Shown: in pieces, positions 26,605 to 38,053 of the stretch
Position numbering within the stretch: position 1 is the first letter of the stretch
Layout of the letters: each line of letters starts with the position of its first letter
Assembly: GCA_004297465.1 (NCBI GenBank)
Contig: SCUB01000004.1
Coordinates: 1-64,000 of the forward strand
DNA from: Xanthobacteraceae bacterium
GTDB taxonomy: Bacteria > Pseudomonadota > Alphaproteobacteria > Rhizobiales > Xanthobacteraceae
Length of the DNA stretch: 64,000 nt
Direction: 5' to 3'
Notes under the pieces: generated by a model
Seen by the model: the letters and a program-made list of their open reading frames with translations, nothing else
What the model was told of the DNA's origin: nothing
Database searches by the model: none
Program-made: the position numbers and the translations under genes

Positions 26605-26676
26605 CGGTTTTGCTTGCCGCCTACTTCGCCATCGCGCATTCTGCCCTGAACACGTCGAGGCAGGGGATTCGCGGAA

Positions 26677-27045
26677 ATGGCACACGGCACGATGACACAA
26701 CGTATCATGACACAGCGCATCATGACGACGGCGGTCGTGCTCGGTTTGGCCATGATCGGTTTGGCCGTGGTCGCCGCCTTGGCGCCGCCGGCGCAGGCCG
26801 CCGATGCGCAGAACGGCGAAAAGCTCGCCCAGCGCTGGTGTGTGTCATGTCACGTGGTGGGCCCGGGCCAGCGCGCGGCCAGCGCCGATACGCCGCCGTT
26901 TTCGGCGATCGCATCGCGCTCGGGTTTCACGGCGGCGGAAGTCGCGCTGTTCCTGCTGACGCCGCATCCGCGCATGCCCGACATGAACCTGTCGCGCGCC
27001 GAGGCCGCCGATCTCGCGGCCTACATCGCCGCGCAGCGCCGCTGA
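26677..27045 (+). CDS. Small c-type cytochrome
   Basis: The protein has 122 residues. After a signal peptide ending QAADA comes a class I cytochrome c domain: haem-binding CVSCH near residue 55-59 and the axial Met probably in PRMPDMNLS. It is a periplasmic single-haem electron carrier. The N-terminus contains an in-frame tandem repeat (MTQRI twice, from a 15-bp DNA repeat), so any of three ATGs (26677, 26692, 26707 region) could be the start. No oxidase gene is adjacent. Confidence 0.88.
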   Translation: MAHGTMTQRIMTQRIMTTAVVLGLAMIGLAVVAALAPPAQAADAQNGEKLAQRWCVSCHVVGPGQRAASADTPPFSAIASRSGFTAAEVALFLLTPHPRMPDMNLSRAEAADLAAYIAAQRR

Positions 27046-27220
27046 TACGAAGCACGCGAACGCGTGGTGCGTCTGCCGGTCGTGGCGATTGGTAACCATC
27101 GGATGTTCTAAATCTGTCATATTCGCATTCGCGGCGCGTCCGCGCGGACAGCATTCAATTCCTCTTAACAAGTTGCGGACACCTTCCCCCGCAGTTTCCA
27201 AGCTGGCATGGGGGATTGTC

Positions 27221-29683
27221 ATGACTGCCGTTTGCCTTCAGTCGTCTGGATTGTTGCGTGATGATCCGGCCATGGACATCGCCAATCTTCGCAAGAGGTG
27301 GCTGGCGGCGCGCCTCACGGACAGCGACCTTCCGCCCTATGAGGAGGTCATGCTCGGCAGCCTTGGCCGTCTTGCGGACCGCATTATCCTGCTGCAGTCA
27401 AAGGAGGACGGCTCGCCGTCGGTCATGCGCGCGGGAACGCTGGCCGGTCAGTGGATGAAGGGAGCAGACATCGCCTCGGGTCATGACATCATTCCCGACA
27501 GCAGGCGTGCGCTTCTCGAATCCTGGGATGCCGCCATCCGCGGCCGCGCCCCCTACCTCACGACCTCCTTTCAGGTGCGGGACGGCATGGTGGAAACCTA
27601 TGATCTTTTTTCCCTGCCGCTCAGGAGCCGCTGGAGCAGGCATGTCGTCGCCGTCTATGTTCGAGAGCGGGGCGCGCGTTACAATCTCGTCAATTCGATC
27701 TTCGGCGCGACAGGCGATGGCATCGTCGCACTGGCCGCCCTGCGCGATACCGCCGGCGATGTTGTCGATTTCCAGGTCATGGATTTCAATGTGTCGACGA
27801 CGCAACTGCTTGACCGTAACGCCGAGCATCTGCGCTGGAGCCGGCTTTCGGAGGAGGATCACGCGCTCTGCGGCGCAACCGCGATGGAGCATCTGCGCCA
27901 GGTCATGCGCAGTGGAACGTGGGAGCCATTCGAGATTTCGACGGCGGATGGCCGCTATCTTCGGATGAGCAATGCGGGAGTGGGCGATCTGCTTGCCGTG
28001 ACGATCACCGATGTTACCGACATCAAGCGACGGGAGGAGTCGTTCCGCCTGCTGTTCGACAACAATCCGATGCCGATGTGGGTGTTTGATACCGCAACGC
28101 TTGGATTCCTCAGCGTAAACGACGCGACTGTCGCGCATTACGGCTACAGCCGAGATGAATTCCTCGGCATGCATCTGAGCGATCTGTGGCCGAAGGAAAT
28201 GCGTGAATGCTATGCGTCGGAGATTGAAAGTCTTGGCGATTCATATTGCTTCAATCGCCAGCAGGTTCGGCGTGACGGCGAGACAATAGAGGTGCTGGCG
28301 TTTGGCCGTCGCATTTTGTTTGACGGCAGCCCGGCTTATCTTGTGGCCGCTCTCGATGTCACCGAGCAGAAAAAGACGGAAGCGCGCATCGCGCATCTCG
28401 CCCATCACGATGCGCTCACGGGTCTTCCCAACCGGATACTTTTCCGGCAGCGTCTGGATGAGGCGCTGGACCGCGACGCCGGCAGCATCGCGGTGCTGTG
28501 TATCGATCTTGACCAGTTCAAGGTTGTGAACGATACGTTCGGGCATTCTGTCGGCGACCGCGTGCTCGAGGTGGTGGCGGAACGGCTGCGTTCGGTTCTT
28601 GGCAGGACGCATCTGGCAGCCCGCTTCGGGGGCGATGAATTTGCCGCCATCGTGGAACGGGTAGGGGCGCCGAAAGGCGTCGCGGGGATCGCGGACGACA
28701 TCATCAGGGTGTTGAGCGCTCCGTTCGAGATCGACGGCATCGAGCTGAATATCTGCGCCAGCGTCGGCATCGCGCTGGCGCCAGTCGACGGCCATACGAC
28801 TGAAGAGCTGCTCCGCAATGCCGACATGGCGCTCTATCGGGCCAAGAACGAAGGCCGGGGAACATACCGGTTCTTCGAGAAGGCGATGGATAGCGCGATG
28901 CGTCAGCGGCGCGAAATCGAGCGGGATCTGCGCAAGGCTCTCGCCAATGGCGAACTCGAACTCTATTACCAGCCGCTGATCGATGTTTCCCGGTCGAAAG
29001 TGACCTGCTTCGAGGCGCTGCTGCGCTGGAAGCATCCCGAGAAGGGCATGATCTCCCCCGCGACCTTCATCCCGGTTGCCGAGGAAACCGGACTTATCGT
29101 TCCGATCGGCGAGTGGGTGCTGCGTCAGGCCTGCACGCAGGCGGTCCAATGGCCGCCATCGATCAAGGTGGCGGTCAATCTGTCGCCGGTGCAGTTTCGC
29201 GGCAGCGGCCTGGTGCGATCGGTGATCAGCGCGCTGGCATGCAGCGGGCTGCAGCCCGGCCGTCTCGAACTGGAGATTACCGAATCGGTGCTCCTGGCCG
29301 AGAGCGAGGCCAACCTGGCGATGCTGCGCAGCTTGCGCGAACTCGGTGCCAGCATCTCGCTCGATGATTTCGGCACCGGCTATTCGAGCCTGAGCTATCT
29401 GCGCAGCTTCTCATTCGACAAGATCAAGATCGACCGTTCTTTCGTCAACGAGATTGTCGAGCGCGCCGACTGCGGCGCCATTGTCCGCGCGGTCTCGGAA
29501 CTTGGCCGTTGCCTGGGAGTCGTCACCACGGCCGAAGGTGTCGAAACGCCGGAACAGCTCGCATGTCTGCGCAAGGAAGGATGCACGGAAGTACAGGGAT
29601 TCCTGTTCAGCCCGCCCCGCCCGGCGTCGGAAATCGCCGGTCTGCTGCATCATCTGCTTGAGACACTCGACGTCGCGGCATAG
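27221..29683 (+). CDS. PAS-GGDEF-EAL c-di-GMP signalling protein
   Basis: The protein has 820 residues: an N-terminal PAS-like region related to PAS_5 (about 25-145), two PAS domains (about 155-270 and 275-385), GGDEF (about 390-550) and EAL (about 565-810). The cyclase motif RFGGDEF is intact at 470-474. The phosphodiesterase motifs FEALLRW (598), NLSPVQF, DDFGTGYSSL and TAEGVET are also intact, so it could make and degrade c-di-GMP. No RxxD inhibitory site is visible before GGDEF. No membrane segment, so cytosolic. The ATG at 27221 follows GGGGA; 27272 is a possible alternative. Confidence 0.93.
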   Translation: MTAVCLQSSGLLRDDPAMDIANLRKRWLAARLTDSDLPPYEEVMLGSLGRLADRIILLQSKEDGSPSVMRAGTLAGQWMKGADIASGHDIIPDSRRALLESWDAAIRGRAPYLTTSFQVRDGMVETYDLFSLPLRSRWSRHVVAVYVRERGARYNLVNSIFGATGDGIVALAALRDTAGDVVDFQVMDFNVSTTQLLDRNAEHLRWSRLSEEDHALCGATAMEHLRQVMRSGTWEPFEISTADGRYLRMSNAGVGDLLAVTITDVTDIKRREESFRLLFDNNPMPMWVFDTATLGFLSVNDATVAHYGYSRDEFLGMHLSDLWPKEMRECYASEIESLGDSYCFNRQQVRRDGETIEVLAFGRRILFDGSPAYLVAALDVTEQKKTEARIAHLAHHDALTGLPNRILFRQRLDEALDRDAGSIAVLCIDLDQFKVVNDTFGHSVGDRVLEVVAERLRSVLGRTHLAARFGGDEFAAIVERVGAPKGVAGIADDIIRVLSAPFEIDGIELNICASVGIALAPVDGHTTEELLRNADMALYRAKNEGRGTYRFFEKAMDSAMRQRREIERDLRKALANGELELYYQPLIDVSRSKVTCFEALLRWKHPEKGMISPATFIPVAEETGLIVPIGEWVLRQACTQAVQWPPSIKVAVNLSPVQFRGSGLVRSVISALACSGLQPGRLELEITESVLLAESEANLAMLRSLRELGASISLDDFGTGYSSLSYLRSFSFDKIKIDRSFVNEIVERADCGAIVRAVSELGRCLGVVTTAEGVETPEQLACLRKEGCTEVQGFLFSPPRPASEIAGLLHHLLETLDVAA

Positions 29684-29703
29684 CCGTTGCCGCCATGGGT
29701 CCG

Positions 29704-30270
29704 CTAGAACGAGCGGACGATCTCCGCGAGCGCGGGACGTGGGCGGTCTTCCGGCGGCTCCTTGGCGCGGCCGATATGCACGAAGCCGGCGATCTTCTCA
29801 TGCGGCGTCAGCCCCAGCGCGTCGAGCACCGTGCGGTCGTAGGCGAACCATTCCGACAGCCAGCACGCCGCGTAGCCGAGCGCGTGGGCGGCGGTCAGGA
29901 GATTCATGACGCTGGCGCCGGCTGACATCACCTGTTCCCACTCGGGGATCTTCACATGGGGCGCGGCGCGGCTCACCACCGCGATCACCAGCGGCGCCAG
30001 CAGGAATCGTTGCCCGGCTTCGTTGGCCTGTTCGGGCGTGGCGTCGGGATATTTCGTCATGTAGCCGTGCGCGATGACGGCGGCGGCCCGCGCGCGCGCC
30101 TCGCCCTCGAACACGATGAAGCGCCACGGCGCCAGCTTGCCATGGTCGGGCACGCGCGAGGCGATGGTCAGCAGCGTCTCCACCTCGGCGGTGGAAGGGC
30201 CGGGGCCGGTCATGTCCGCCGGCTTGACGGAACGGCGGGTCTTGAGCAGCGCGATGGTCTCGGATTCCAT
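29704..30270 (-). CDS. Nitroreductase family protein (YdjA-like)
   Basis: The protein has 188 residues with the FMN-binding nitroreductase fold. KTRRSVKPADM binds the flavin phosphate, SRVPDHGKLAPWRFIVF is the YdjA/TdsD-type signature, and the GYAACWLSEWFAYD region helps form the active site. It probably reduces nitro compounds or quinones with NAD(P)H as a dimer; the natural substrate is not known. It lies 23 bp after thrS on the same strand and may be cotranscribed. Confidence 0.92.
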   Translation of the reverse strand: MESETIALLKTRRSVKPADMTGPGPSTAEVETLLTIASRVPDHGKLAPWRFIVFEGEARARAAAVIAHGYMTKYPDATPEQANEAGQRFLLAPLVIAVVSRAAPHVKIPEWEQVMSAGASVMNLLTAAHALGYAACWLSEWFAYDRTVLDALGLTPHEKIAGFVHIGRAKEPPEDRPRPALAEIVRSF

Positions 30271-30293
30271 CTCAATGGCCCTTTCGCGGGGGA

Positions 30294-32249
<1,956 letters not shown>

Positions 32250-32389
32250 CGGATGCTCCTGTTGCTCACTCGCTGCCTACGAACGCAGGTAAGCGCGGCA
32301 ATTTCATACACCACCATGCATTGTTGGCAAGGCCTCACGCGCTCCAGGCATGTATGCAAGGCCCGGAAATCGGCTATGCACGGAGGGCA

Positions 32390-33526
32390 ATGACCCACCG
32401 TGCCGCGCTTATCGCCCTTCTGCTGGGAAACTTCCTCGTCGGCGTCACCGTGCTGGCGCCCGCCGGCATGCTCGCCGAACTGGCGCGCGGCCTCGCGGTC
32501 TCGGTGCCGCGCGCCGGGCTGCTCGTCACCTATGGCGCGGTGGTGCTGTGCGTCGGCTCGCCGCTGATGGCGTGGGCGACCAGCAGGCTCGACCGCCGGC
32601 TGCTGCTGGCGGGGACGGCCCTCGTCATAACGGTGGGGCACCTCGCCTCGGCGCTGGCGTCCGACTACGACACGCTGCTCATCCTGCGGCTGGCGATGCT
32701 GCCGGTGGTCGCCGTGTTCACGCCGCAGGCGGCGGGCACCGCGGCGGGGCTGGTCGCGGAGCGCGAGCGTCCGCGCGCCATCGCCTTCGTCTTCATCGGT
32801 TGGTCGGCCGCGATCGCGGTGGGGCTGATGGCCGTCGCCTTTCTCGCCGGACATGCCGGCTGGCAGGCGACCTACGCGGCGATCGGGATGCTCGGCGCGC
32901 TGTGCTTCGTGATGCTGGCCGTCGCGCTGCCGCGCGGATTGCGCGGCGAGGCAGTCGTGTTCTCGACGTGGACCGGACTGTTGCGCAACCGGCTGGTGCT
33001 GGTGCTGCTCGCGGTGACGGGGCTGCAACTGGGCGGGCAGTTCGTCGTGTTCCCCTTTCTTGGTCCGCTGCTCACGCACTTCATCGGCGCCGACAGCACC
33101 ATGGTGGCGCTGTTCTTCGCCGTGTTTGGCGTGATGGGCCTGATCGGCAACGTGGTGGCGGCGCATCTGGTCGGCGGCTGGGGTCCATCGCGCACGGCGC
33201 TGTTCTTTATCGTCACGATGCTGGCCGGCGCCGTGCTGTGGACGCTCGGTGCCGGGGCGCTGGTGCCGATGATGCTCGGCAACGCGCTGTGGGGGCTGGG
33301 CTTCGCCGCGGTCAATTCGATGCAGCAGGCGCGGCTGGCGCTTGCTGCGCCGGCGATGGCGGGCGCCGCGATCGCGCTCAACACCTCGTGCATCTATATC
33401 GGACAGGGCGTGGGATCGGCGACCGGCGGCGCGCTCTACGCCCTCGGCTGGTTCTCCGCGATGGGTGTCATCGCGGTGGGGATGCTGGCATTGGCCGCGC
33501 TCGGTCTGCTGATAGCACGGCGGTAG
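32390..33526 (+). CDS. MFS transporter (DHA1-type)
   Basis: The protein has 378 residues and twelve predicted helices. It resembles the arabinose-efflux/YdhP-type DHA1 exporters: TYGAVVLCVGSPLMAWATSRLDRR carries the loop 2-3 motif in altered form. It probably expels a sugar, drug or metabolite with proton antiport. CGGAGGG lies 3 to 4 nt before the ATG at 32390, supporting this start over an upstream frame extension. Confidence 0.9.
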   Translation: MTHRAALIALLLGNFLVGVTVLAPAGMLAELARGLAVSVPRAGLLVTYGAVVLCVGSPLMAWATSRLDRRLLLAGTALVITVGHLASALASDYDTLLILRLAMLPVVAVFTPQAAGTAAGLVAERERPRAIAFVFIGWSAAIAVGLMAVAFLAGHAGWQATYAAIGMLGALCFVMLAVALPRGLRGEAVVFSTWTGLLRNRLVLVLLAVTGLQLGGQFVVFPFLGPLLTHFIGADSTMVALFFAVFGVMGLIGNVVAAHLVGGWGPSRTALFFIVTMLAGAVLWTLGAGALVPMMLGNALWGLGFAAVNSMQQARLALAAPAMAGAAIALNTSCIYIGQGVGSATGGALYALGWFSAMGVIAVGMLALAALGLLIARR

Positions 33527-33886
33527 CCAAATATTTTTTCGTGCCTCTCTCATGTTGGTAAACGGATTGCCAAGCGCCCGAAGCGTTGCCGATGCATCAC
33601 AAGCGCCCGCATGAATTGAGCGCCGCCACACGCGATCGGACGCATCGCATGCGATCATCAACTTCGTGAGCGGCGCCGGTCGCTCCTGTCGGTGTCGAAT
33701 GGGCAACGTTTGTTGCCGGCCGGCAACGGATGCAACCTGTCGTCTGCATATTCCGCTGACGCTGTCTGCGTGATGCGTTGCCGTGGCAGCGACGATCATG
33801 AATGACAAAGCGCGGCCTCGTCTTATTTCGGCCTGATTACGCTTTAAAGACCCAAGGGAAGGTTTCTAATCACCGCGGGGGAAACA
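33527..33886. other. Noncoding region upstream of the TAXI gene
   Basis: No gene is visible in these 360 bp. It contains a perfect 16-bp palindrome GTTGCCGGCCGGCAAC at 33712-33727 and two copies of CAAGCGCCCG. It presumably holds the promoter of the TAXI-type gene; the palindrome could be an operator. Confidence 0.5.
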
Positions 33887-35038
33887 ATGATGCGTGCGCC
33901 GCTGCCAAGCTTGCGTCACCTTTTCAATTCAGCGACCAGAATTGCAGCCGGAGTGCTGGCCGTGATCGCGACGCTTGCTCCGGCCCTGGCCCAGCAGCAG
34001 CAGGTGCGCACCGCCGACCGCATCAACGCCAACACGCTGACGGTCATCTCCGGCAACGTCAACGGCACGTATCTCTCGATCGCCTACGATCTTTCCGCCG
34101 TGCTCGACGACGGCGACAACCTGCGCATCCTGCCGGTGATCGGCAAGGGCGGCGGGCAGAACGTCGTCGACGTGCGCTATCTTAAAGGCATCGATCTCGG
34201 CATCACGCAGGCGCCGCTGCTCGAGCAGTTGCGGCGCGCCGGCGGCCTCGGCGACATCCACGAGAAGATCGCCTACATCGCCAAGCTGTTCAACGAGGAG
34301 ATGCACCTCGTCGTCCGCTCGGACATCACCTCGATCGAACAGCTGCAGGGCAAGAAGGTCAATTTCAGCGACGTCGGCAGCGGCACGCAGCTCTCGACGC
34401 GCAACATCTTCGCGCTGCTCGGGTTGAAGGTGGAGGAGGTCAATCTCGGCCAGGCCGACGCGTTCGAGGCGATGAAGCGCGGCGAGGTGGCGGCGACGGT
34501 GCTGATCGCCGGCAAGCCGGCAGGGGCGATGGCCAAGCTGAAGCTGACCGATGGCTTCCGCCTGCTGCCGGTGCCTTACGCCAAGGCATTGCAGCAATCC
34601 TACCTGCCGTCCGAGTTCGCCGCCGAGGAATATCCCGGCCTGATCGAGCCGGGCCAGAAGGTTCCCTCGATCGCGGTCAGCGCCATTCTCGTCGCCTACA
34701 ACTGGCCGAAGGATACCGATCGCTACCAGCGCATCGCCAAGTTCATCAACGCGTTCTTCCCGCGCGTGCAGGCCGGCGATTTCAGCAAGGCGCCGCGCCA
34801 CCCCAAGTGGCGCGAGATCAACCTCACGGCGGTGGTGCCGGGGTGGAATCGCTTTCCGGCCGCCGAGGATTGGCTGCAGAGGACGCGCGCGCAAGCCTCG
34901 AGCGGCCGCGAGAACTTCCAGAAGTTTCTCGAGACGCGGCAGAAGCCGAGTGACGCGACGGCGATGTCGGCCGCCGAACGCACGCGGCTGTTCGAGGAAT
35001 TCGAGAAGTGGAACCAGTTGCGCGCCACCAACCGGTGA
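33887..35038 (+). CDS. TAXI-family TRAP solute-binding protein
   Basis: The protein has 383 residues. A signal peptide (about 1-36, ending APALAQ) precedes a periplasmic-binding fold: LTVISGNVNGTYLSIAYDLSAVLDD, DLGITQAPLLEQL and KKVNFSDVGSGTQLSTRNIFALLG are typical of the TAXI group. TAXI proteins usually deliver carboxylates to a fused DctQM permease, but none lies nearby. It may use a distant permease or act as a sensor. GCGGGGGAAAC precedes the ATG; 33890 is an equal alternative. The membrane protein gene that follows is probably cotranscribed. Confidence 0.9.
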   Translation: MMRAPLPSLRHLFNSATRIAAGVLAVIATLAPALAQQQQVRTADRINANTLTVISGNVNGTYLSIAYDLSAVLDDGDNLRILPVIGKGGGQNVVDVRYLKGIDLGITQAPLLEQLRRAGGLGDIHEKIAYIAKLFNEEMHLVVRSDITSIEQLQGKKVNFSDVGSGTQLSTRNIFALLGLKVEEVNLGQADAFEAMKRGEVAATVLIAGKPAGAMAKLKLTDGFRLLPVPYAKALQQSYLPSEFAAEEYPGLIEPGQKVPSIAVSAILVAYNWPKDTDRYQRIAKFINAFFPRVQAGDFSKAPRHPKWREINLTAVVPGWNRFPAAEDWLQRTRAQASSGRENFQKFLETRQKPSDATAMSAAERTRLFEEFEKWNQLRATNR

Positions 35039-35116
35039 CGGCCGCGTTCAAGCCGTCAAGCTGAAACCATAACAACAATCGGGCATGAAGCAGCCAATGT
35101 GAGGGGGTAGGACGCC

Positions 35117-36208
35117 ATGAGTTTTCCCAAGCGACCGGACGATGCCGTCCCGGCCGGCCACGTCAGAAACAGCAGGCCGCGCGTTGTCGAGGAAGACGAT
35201 CCGCCGCCGCTGCCGTCGCGCCGGGCCGATTGGGAGTCGCCCGCCGACAGGCGCGCGGGCGATGGCGCCAAGCCTCCGCAATGGCGCGCGCTCGATCCGA
35301 TGCCGGTTCCGCCGTTGCCGCCGCTCGATCTGACCGGACGGGGACGGCTGCTGGGCATCGTGATGCGCCTGGTCGTCGTCGCCGTGGGAGCCGGCGCCAT
35401 TGGCGCGGGTGGGCTGGTGCTGATGCGCACCGACTTCGACAGCTTGCTGGACATGCTGCGCGGCAATCGCGCCACGCCGGCCGCGGTGGCGTCCGCGCCG
35501 CGCCTTGCCGTGCGCAATCAGGTCGCGGCGGTCAATGAGCGCATCGGTCTCGGGGTCGCCGTCGAGCCGATGACGCCGGGGATGAGCGTCGTCATCGTCG
35601 GCCTGCCAGGCGGATCGCAGATCACGGCCGGCCAGCCGTCCGGCACGCTGGGCTGGCGTCTGCCGGTGCAGGATCTTGCCGATGTCCGGATCATCCCGCC
35701 GCGCGATTTCGCCGGTGCCGTCGAGCTGATGGTCGATCTGCGCAGGGCCGATGAAGCCGTCGTCGACCGCCGCGGCGTGCAACTCGAATGGCGCGCGGCG
35801 GCGGTGGCGCAGCCGCAGGCTCCGTCCGCGGCGCTGACGCCGCCGGCCGAGAAAGCTCCCGCCGCCGCGCCTGCGCCTGCGCCACGCGAGGCCTTCGCGG
35901 CGGTTCCTCCCGCCGACAAGGCGACCGACGACGAGATGGAAAGCCTCATCAAGCGCGGCGAGGAGTTCGTCCACCAGGGCGATTTCGCCTCGGCGCGGCT
36001 GCTCTTGCAGCGCGCCGCCGAGATGCGCCACGCCGGCGCGGCGCTGGCCCTGGGCGCGACCTACGATCCGGTGGTGCTCAAGAGGCTCGGCGTCGTCGGC
36101 ACGGTGGCCGATCCGGCGCGGGCGCGGCAATGGTATGCGCGCGCGGTCGAATACGGCTCGACGGAAGCCTCGCGCCGACTCGACATCCTGGCCCAGGAAA
36201 GCCGCTGA
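35117..36208 (+). CDS. Membrane-anchored protein with Sel1-like C-terminus
   Basis: The protein has 363 residues. The N-terminal 78 residues are charged, Pro-rich and presumably cytosolic. One membrane helix follows (LLGIVMRLVVVAVGAGAIGAGGLVLM, about 78-104). The C-terminal periplasmic part includes a Pro/Ala linker (about 235-262) and a helical repeat region (GEEFVHQGDFASARLLLQRAAEMRHAGAALALGATYDP, then ARQWYARAVEYGSTEASRRL) resembling Sel1/TPR repeats. GTAGGA sits before the ATG. It lies 78 bp after the TAXI gene; the two probably work together, role unknown. Confidence 0.8.
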   Translation: MSFPKRPDDAVPAGHVRNSRPRVVEEDDPPPLPSRRADWESPADRRAGDGAKPPQWRALDPMPVPPLPPLDLTGRGRLLGIVMRLVVVAVGAGAIGAGGLVLMRTDFDSLLDMLRGNRATPAAVASAPRLAVRNQVAAVNERIGLGVAVEPMTPGMSVVIVGLPGGSQITAGQPSGTLGWRLPVQDLADVRIIPPRDFAGAVELMVDLRRADEAVVDRRGVQLEWRAAAVAQPQAPSAALTPPAEKAPAAAPAPAPREAFAAVPPADKATDDEMESLIKRGEEFVHQGDFASARLLLQRAAEMRHAGAALALGATYDPVVLKRLGVVGTVADPARARQWYARAVEYGSTEASRRLDILAQESR

Positions 36209-36223
36209 TCGCGGGAAGGGGAT

Positions 36224-36538
36224 TCAGGCCGGATCGGCGTTGACGCCGCGCCAGCGGCCGTAGCGCCACGGCAGATACCAGCGCGCGCGCGACGATAGCG
36301 CGGCGGGCACGTTGTCGATGCCGGACGTGCCCCAGGGATGGCAGCGCAACAGCCGCGCCAGCGTCATCCAGCCGCCGGCCCATAGGCCGTGGCGGACCAG
36401 TGCCTCGTCGGAGTAATGCGAGCAGGTCGGCAGGTGGCGGCAATGAAAGCCGATCAACGGCGACAGGCTGTGGCGGTAAAGCCAGATCAGCGCCCGGCCG
36501 GCGTTGCGCGGCAGCATGACAAGGAAATCACCTATCAT
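36224..36538 (-). CDS. yidD: Membrane protein insertion efficiency factor YidD
   Basis: The protein has 104 residues. It carries the YidD signature: LIWLYRHSLSPLIGFHCRHLPTCSHYSDEAL with conserved cysteines, then LLRCHPWGTSGIDNVP. It helps YidC insert membrane proteins and lies on the inner face of the membrane through an amphipathic helix. In many bacteria it sits in the rnpA-yidC operon; here it follows an Fe-S scaffold gene by 46 bp, an arrangement common in Hyphomicrobiales. Confidence 0.94.
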   Translation of the reverse strand: MIGDFLVMLPRNAGRALIWLYRHSLSPLIGFHCRHLPTCSHYSDEALVRHGLWAGGWMTLARLLRCHPWGTSGIDNVPAALSSRARWYLPWRYGRWRGVNADPA

Positions 36539-36584
36539 CGGCTTTTCCGGGTCCCTGGGGCCCCGCGTCCTGGGCCAATGGGCG

Positions 36585-37040
36585 TCACGCCGGCTGTGAC
36601 GACAGCGCCGCCCGCCTGGCCTCGATCTTGTCGATGGCGTCGACCACGGCGTCGAAGGTCAGCAGGGTCGAGGCGTGCCGCGCCTTGTAGTCGCGCACCG
36701 GCTCGAGCACCGCGATGTCGGCCCATTTGCCCTGCGGCGGCGGTCCGTTTTCCTTGAGCATGCGCCGCACGGTGTCGCGCAAGGTCCGCAGTTCGGCGGC
36801 CTCCGAGCCGACGATGTGATTCGCCATGATCGACGACGAGGCCTGGCCGAGCGCGCAGGCCTTCACCTCGTGGGCGAAGTCCGACACCACGGGCCCGTCC
36901 ATCTTGAGGTCGACGGTTACCGTCGAGCCGCACAGCTTGGAGAGCGCGGTGGCGCTGGCGTCGGGCGAGGCGAGGCGTCCCAGCCGGGGGATGTTGCCGG
37001 CGAGTTCCAGAATGCGCTTGTTGTAGACGTCATTGAGCAT
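36585..37040 (-). CDS. IscU/NifU-like iron-sulfur scaffold protein
   Basis: The protein has 151 residues with the NifU N-terminal fold: SKLCGSTVTVDL (Cys37) and ACALGQASSSIMA (Cys62) supply two of the usual three cluster-binding cysteines. The third position, normally RxxC, reads KARHASTLL with Ala123, so this member has only two canonical cysteines. It may be a specialised carrier or use another ligand. It sits upstream of yidD and divergent from folE, and no isc or suf genes are close. Confidence 0.87.
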   Translation of the reverse strand: MLNDVYNKRILELAGNIPRLGRLASPDASATALSKLCGSTVTVDLKMDGPVVSDFAHEVKACALGQASSSIMANHIVGSEAAELRTLRDTVRRMLKENGPPPQGKWADIAVLEPVRDYKARHASTLLTFDAVVDAIDKIEARRAALSSQPA

Positions 37041-37352
37041 GGGTTTGTCTTGGGATTTATCTCGGTTTGTCTTTAGGTTTGTCTTGGCCTGGCTCGTGGC
37101 GCCTGGCGAGCGGCACCCCGGAAAAAAGAGTGATCCCGGATTTGCCGGTTGACACCGTTACACTATATAATGCCTGAACGCTCTCGCGAAAGCCGCCTGT
37201 CGGCGATGCTCAAGCGGAAGGAAAACTTCAATCCCGCCAGCCTGTTATGGGCTGACCCCGATGATTGGCGGCGTCCCCGGCCAAAGGGTCGGCACGGCTG
37301 CCCGGTGACACATCCGGCCGCAATGATCGGCCGGTCGAACGGAGAGTCGGAA
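37041..37352 (+). promoter_or_regulatory. Divergent promoter region and folE leader
   Basis: This 312-bp spacer separates the scaffold gene (minus) from folE (plus). A consensus -10 TATAAT is at 37166-37171; the best-spaced -35 candidate is TTGCCG at 37142-37147 (18 bp), while a perfect TTGACA at 37149-37154 is only 11 bp away. Transcription from here would give a folE leader of about 175 nt. I see no known riboswitch in it. Confidence 0.5.
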
Positions 37353-38009
37353 ATGGACGCAGTAATCAAGCCCTTGCGGGCGCAGCTTTCCCTCGATCCC
37401 CACGGCGCAGCCGACCGCCTGCTGCCCGGGCTGCCGCGCCCGACGCGCGCCGAGGCCGAGGCGGCGGTGCGCACGCTGCTCGGCTACATCGGCGAGAGCC
37501 CCGACCGCGAAGGCCTCATCGACACGCCGCGCCGCGTGGTCGAAGCCTATGACGAGCTGTTCCGCGGCTATAACGAAGATCCCGTCGAGTTGCTCGACCG
37601 CACCTTCGGCGAAACCGCCGGCTATGACGATTTCGTGCTGATCCGCGACATCGCCTTCAACTCGCACTGCGAACATCACATGATGCCGTTCTATGGCAAG
37701 GCGCACGTCGCCTATGCGCCGGTTGATCGCGTCGTGGGATTGTCGAAGCTGGCGCGGTTGGTCGATGTGTTCGCGCTGCGGCTGCAGACCCAGGAGCACC
37801 TCACCGGACAGATCGCGGCCGCCATCGAGGCCACGCTCAGGCCGCGCGGCGTCGCCGTGCTGGTCGAGGCCGAGCATACCTGCATGTCGGTGCGCGGCGT
37901 CGCCAAGCAGGGGGCGCTCACCGTGACGACGCGCTTCACCGGCCTGTTCCGGGACGACCGCGAAACCCAGGCGCGGTTCCTCGACCTGGTGCGCGCGGGA
38001 GCGCGCTGA
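37353..38009 (+). CDS. folE: GTP cyclohydrolase I (type IA)
   Basis: The protein has 218 residues. It converts GTP to dihydroneopterin triphosphate, the first step of folate synthesis. The zinc and catalytic motif [19 protein letters not shown] and the second zinc Cys in [13 protein letters not shown] are intact, marking a zinc-dependent type IA enzyme. The ATG at 37353 follows CGGAGAG; a longer in-frame N-terminus from 37149 would overlap the promoter and is rejected. hisI follows 44 bp downstream, likely cotranscribed. Confidence 0.96.
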   Translation: MDAVIKPLRAQLSLDPHGAADRLLPGLPRPTRAEAEAAVRTLLGYIGESPDREGLIDTPRRVVEAYDELFRGYNEDPVELLDRTFGETAGYDDFVLIRDIAFNSHCEHHMMPFYGKAHVAYAPVDRVVGLSKLARLVDVFALRLQTQEHLTGQIAAAIEATLRPRGVAVLVEAEHTCMSVRGVAKQGALTVTTRFTGLFRDDRETQARFLDLVRAGAR

Positions 38010-38053
38010 CCAGAGCCGGCGCCCCGGTGGCGCTTGCACGCCGCCGCGGGGGA

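Noticed and set aside
37149..37171. TTGACA and TATAAT as one promoter
   Set aside because: They are only 11 bp apart, too close for one sigma-70 promoter; TATAAT is paired tentatively with TTGCCG instead.
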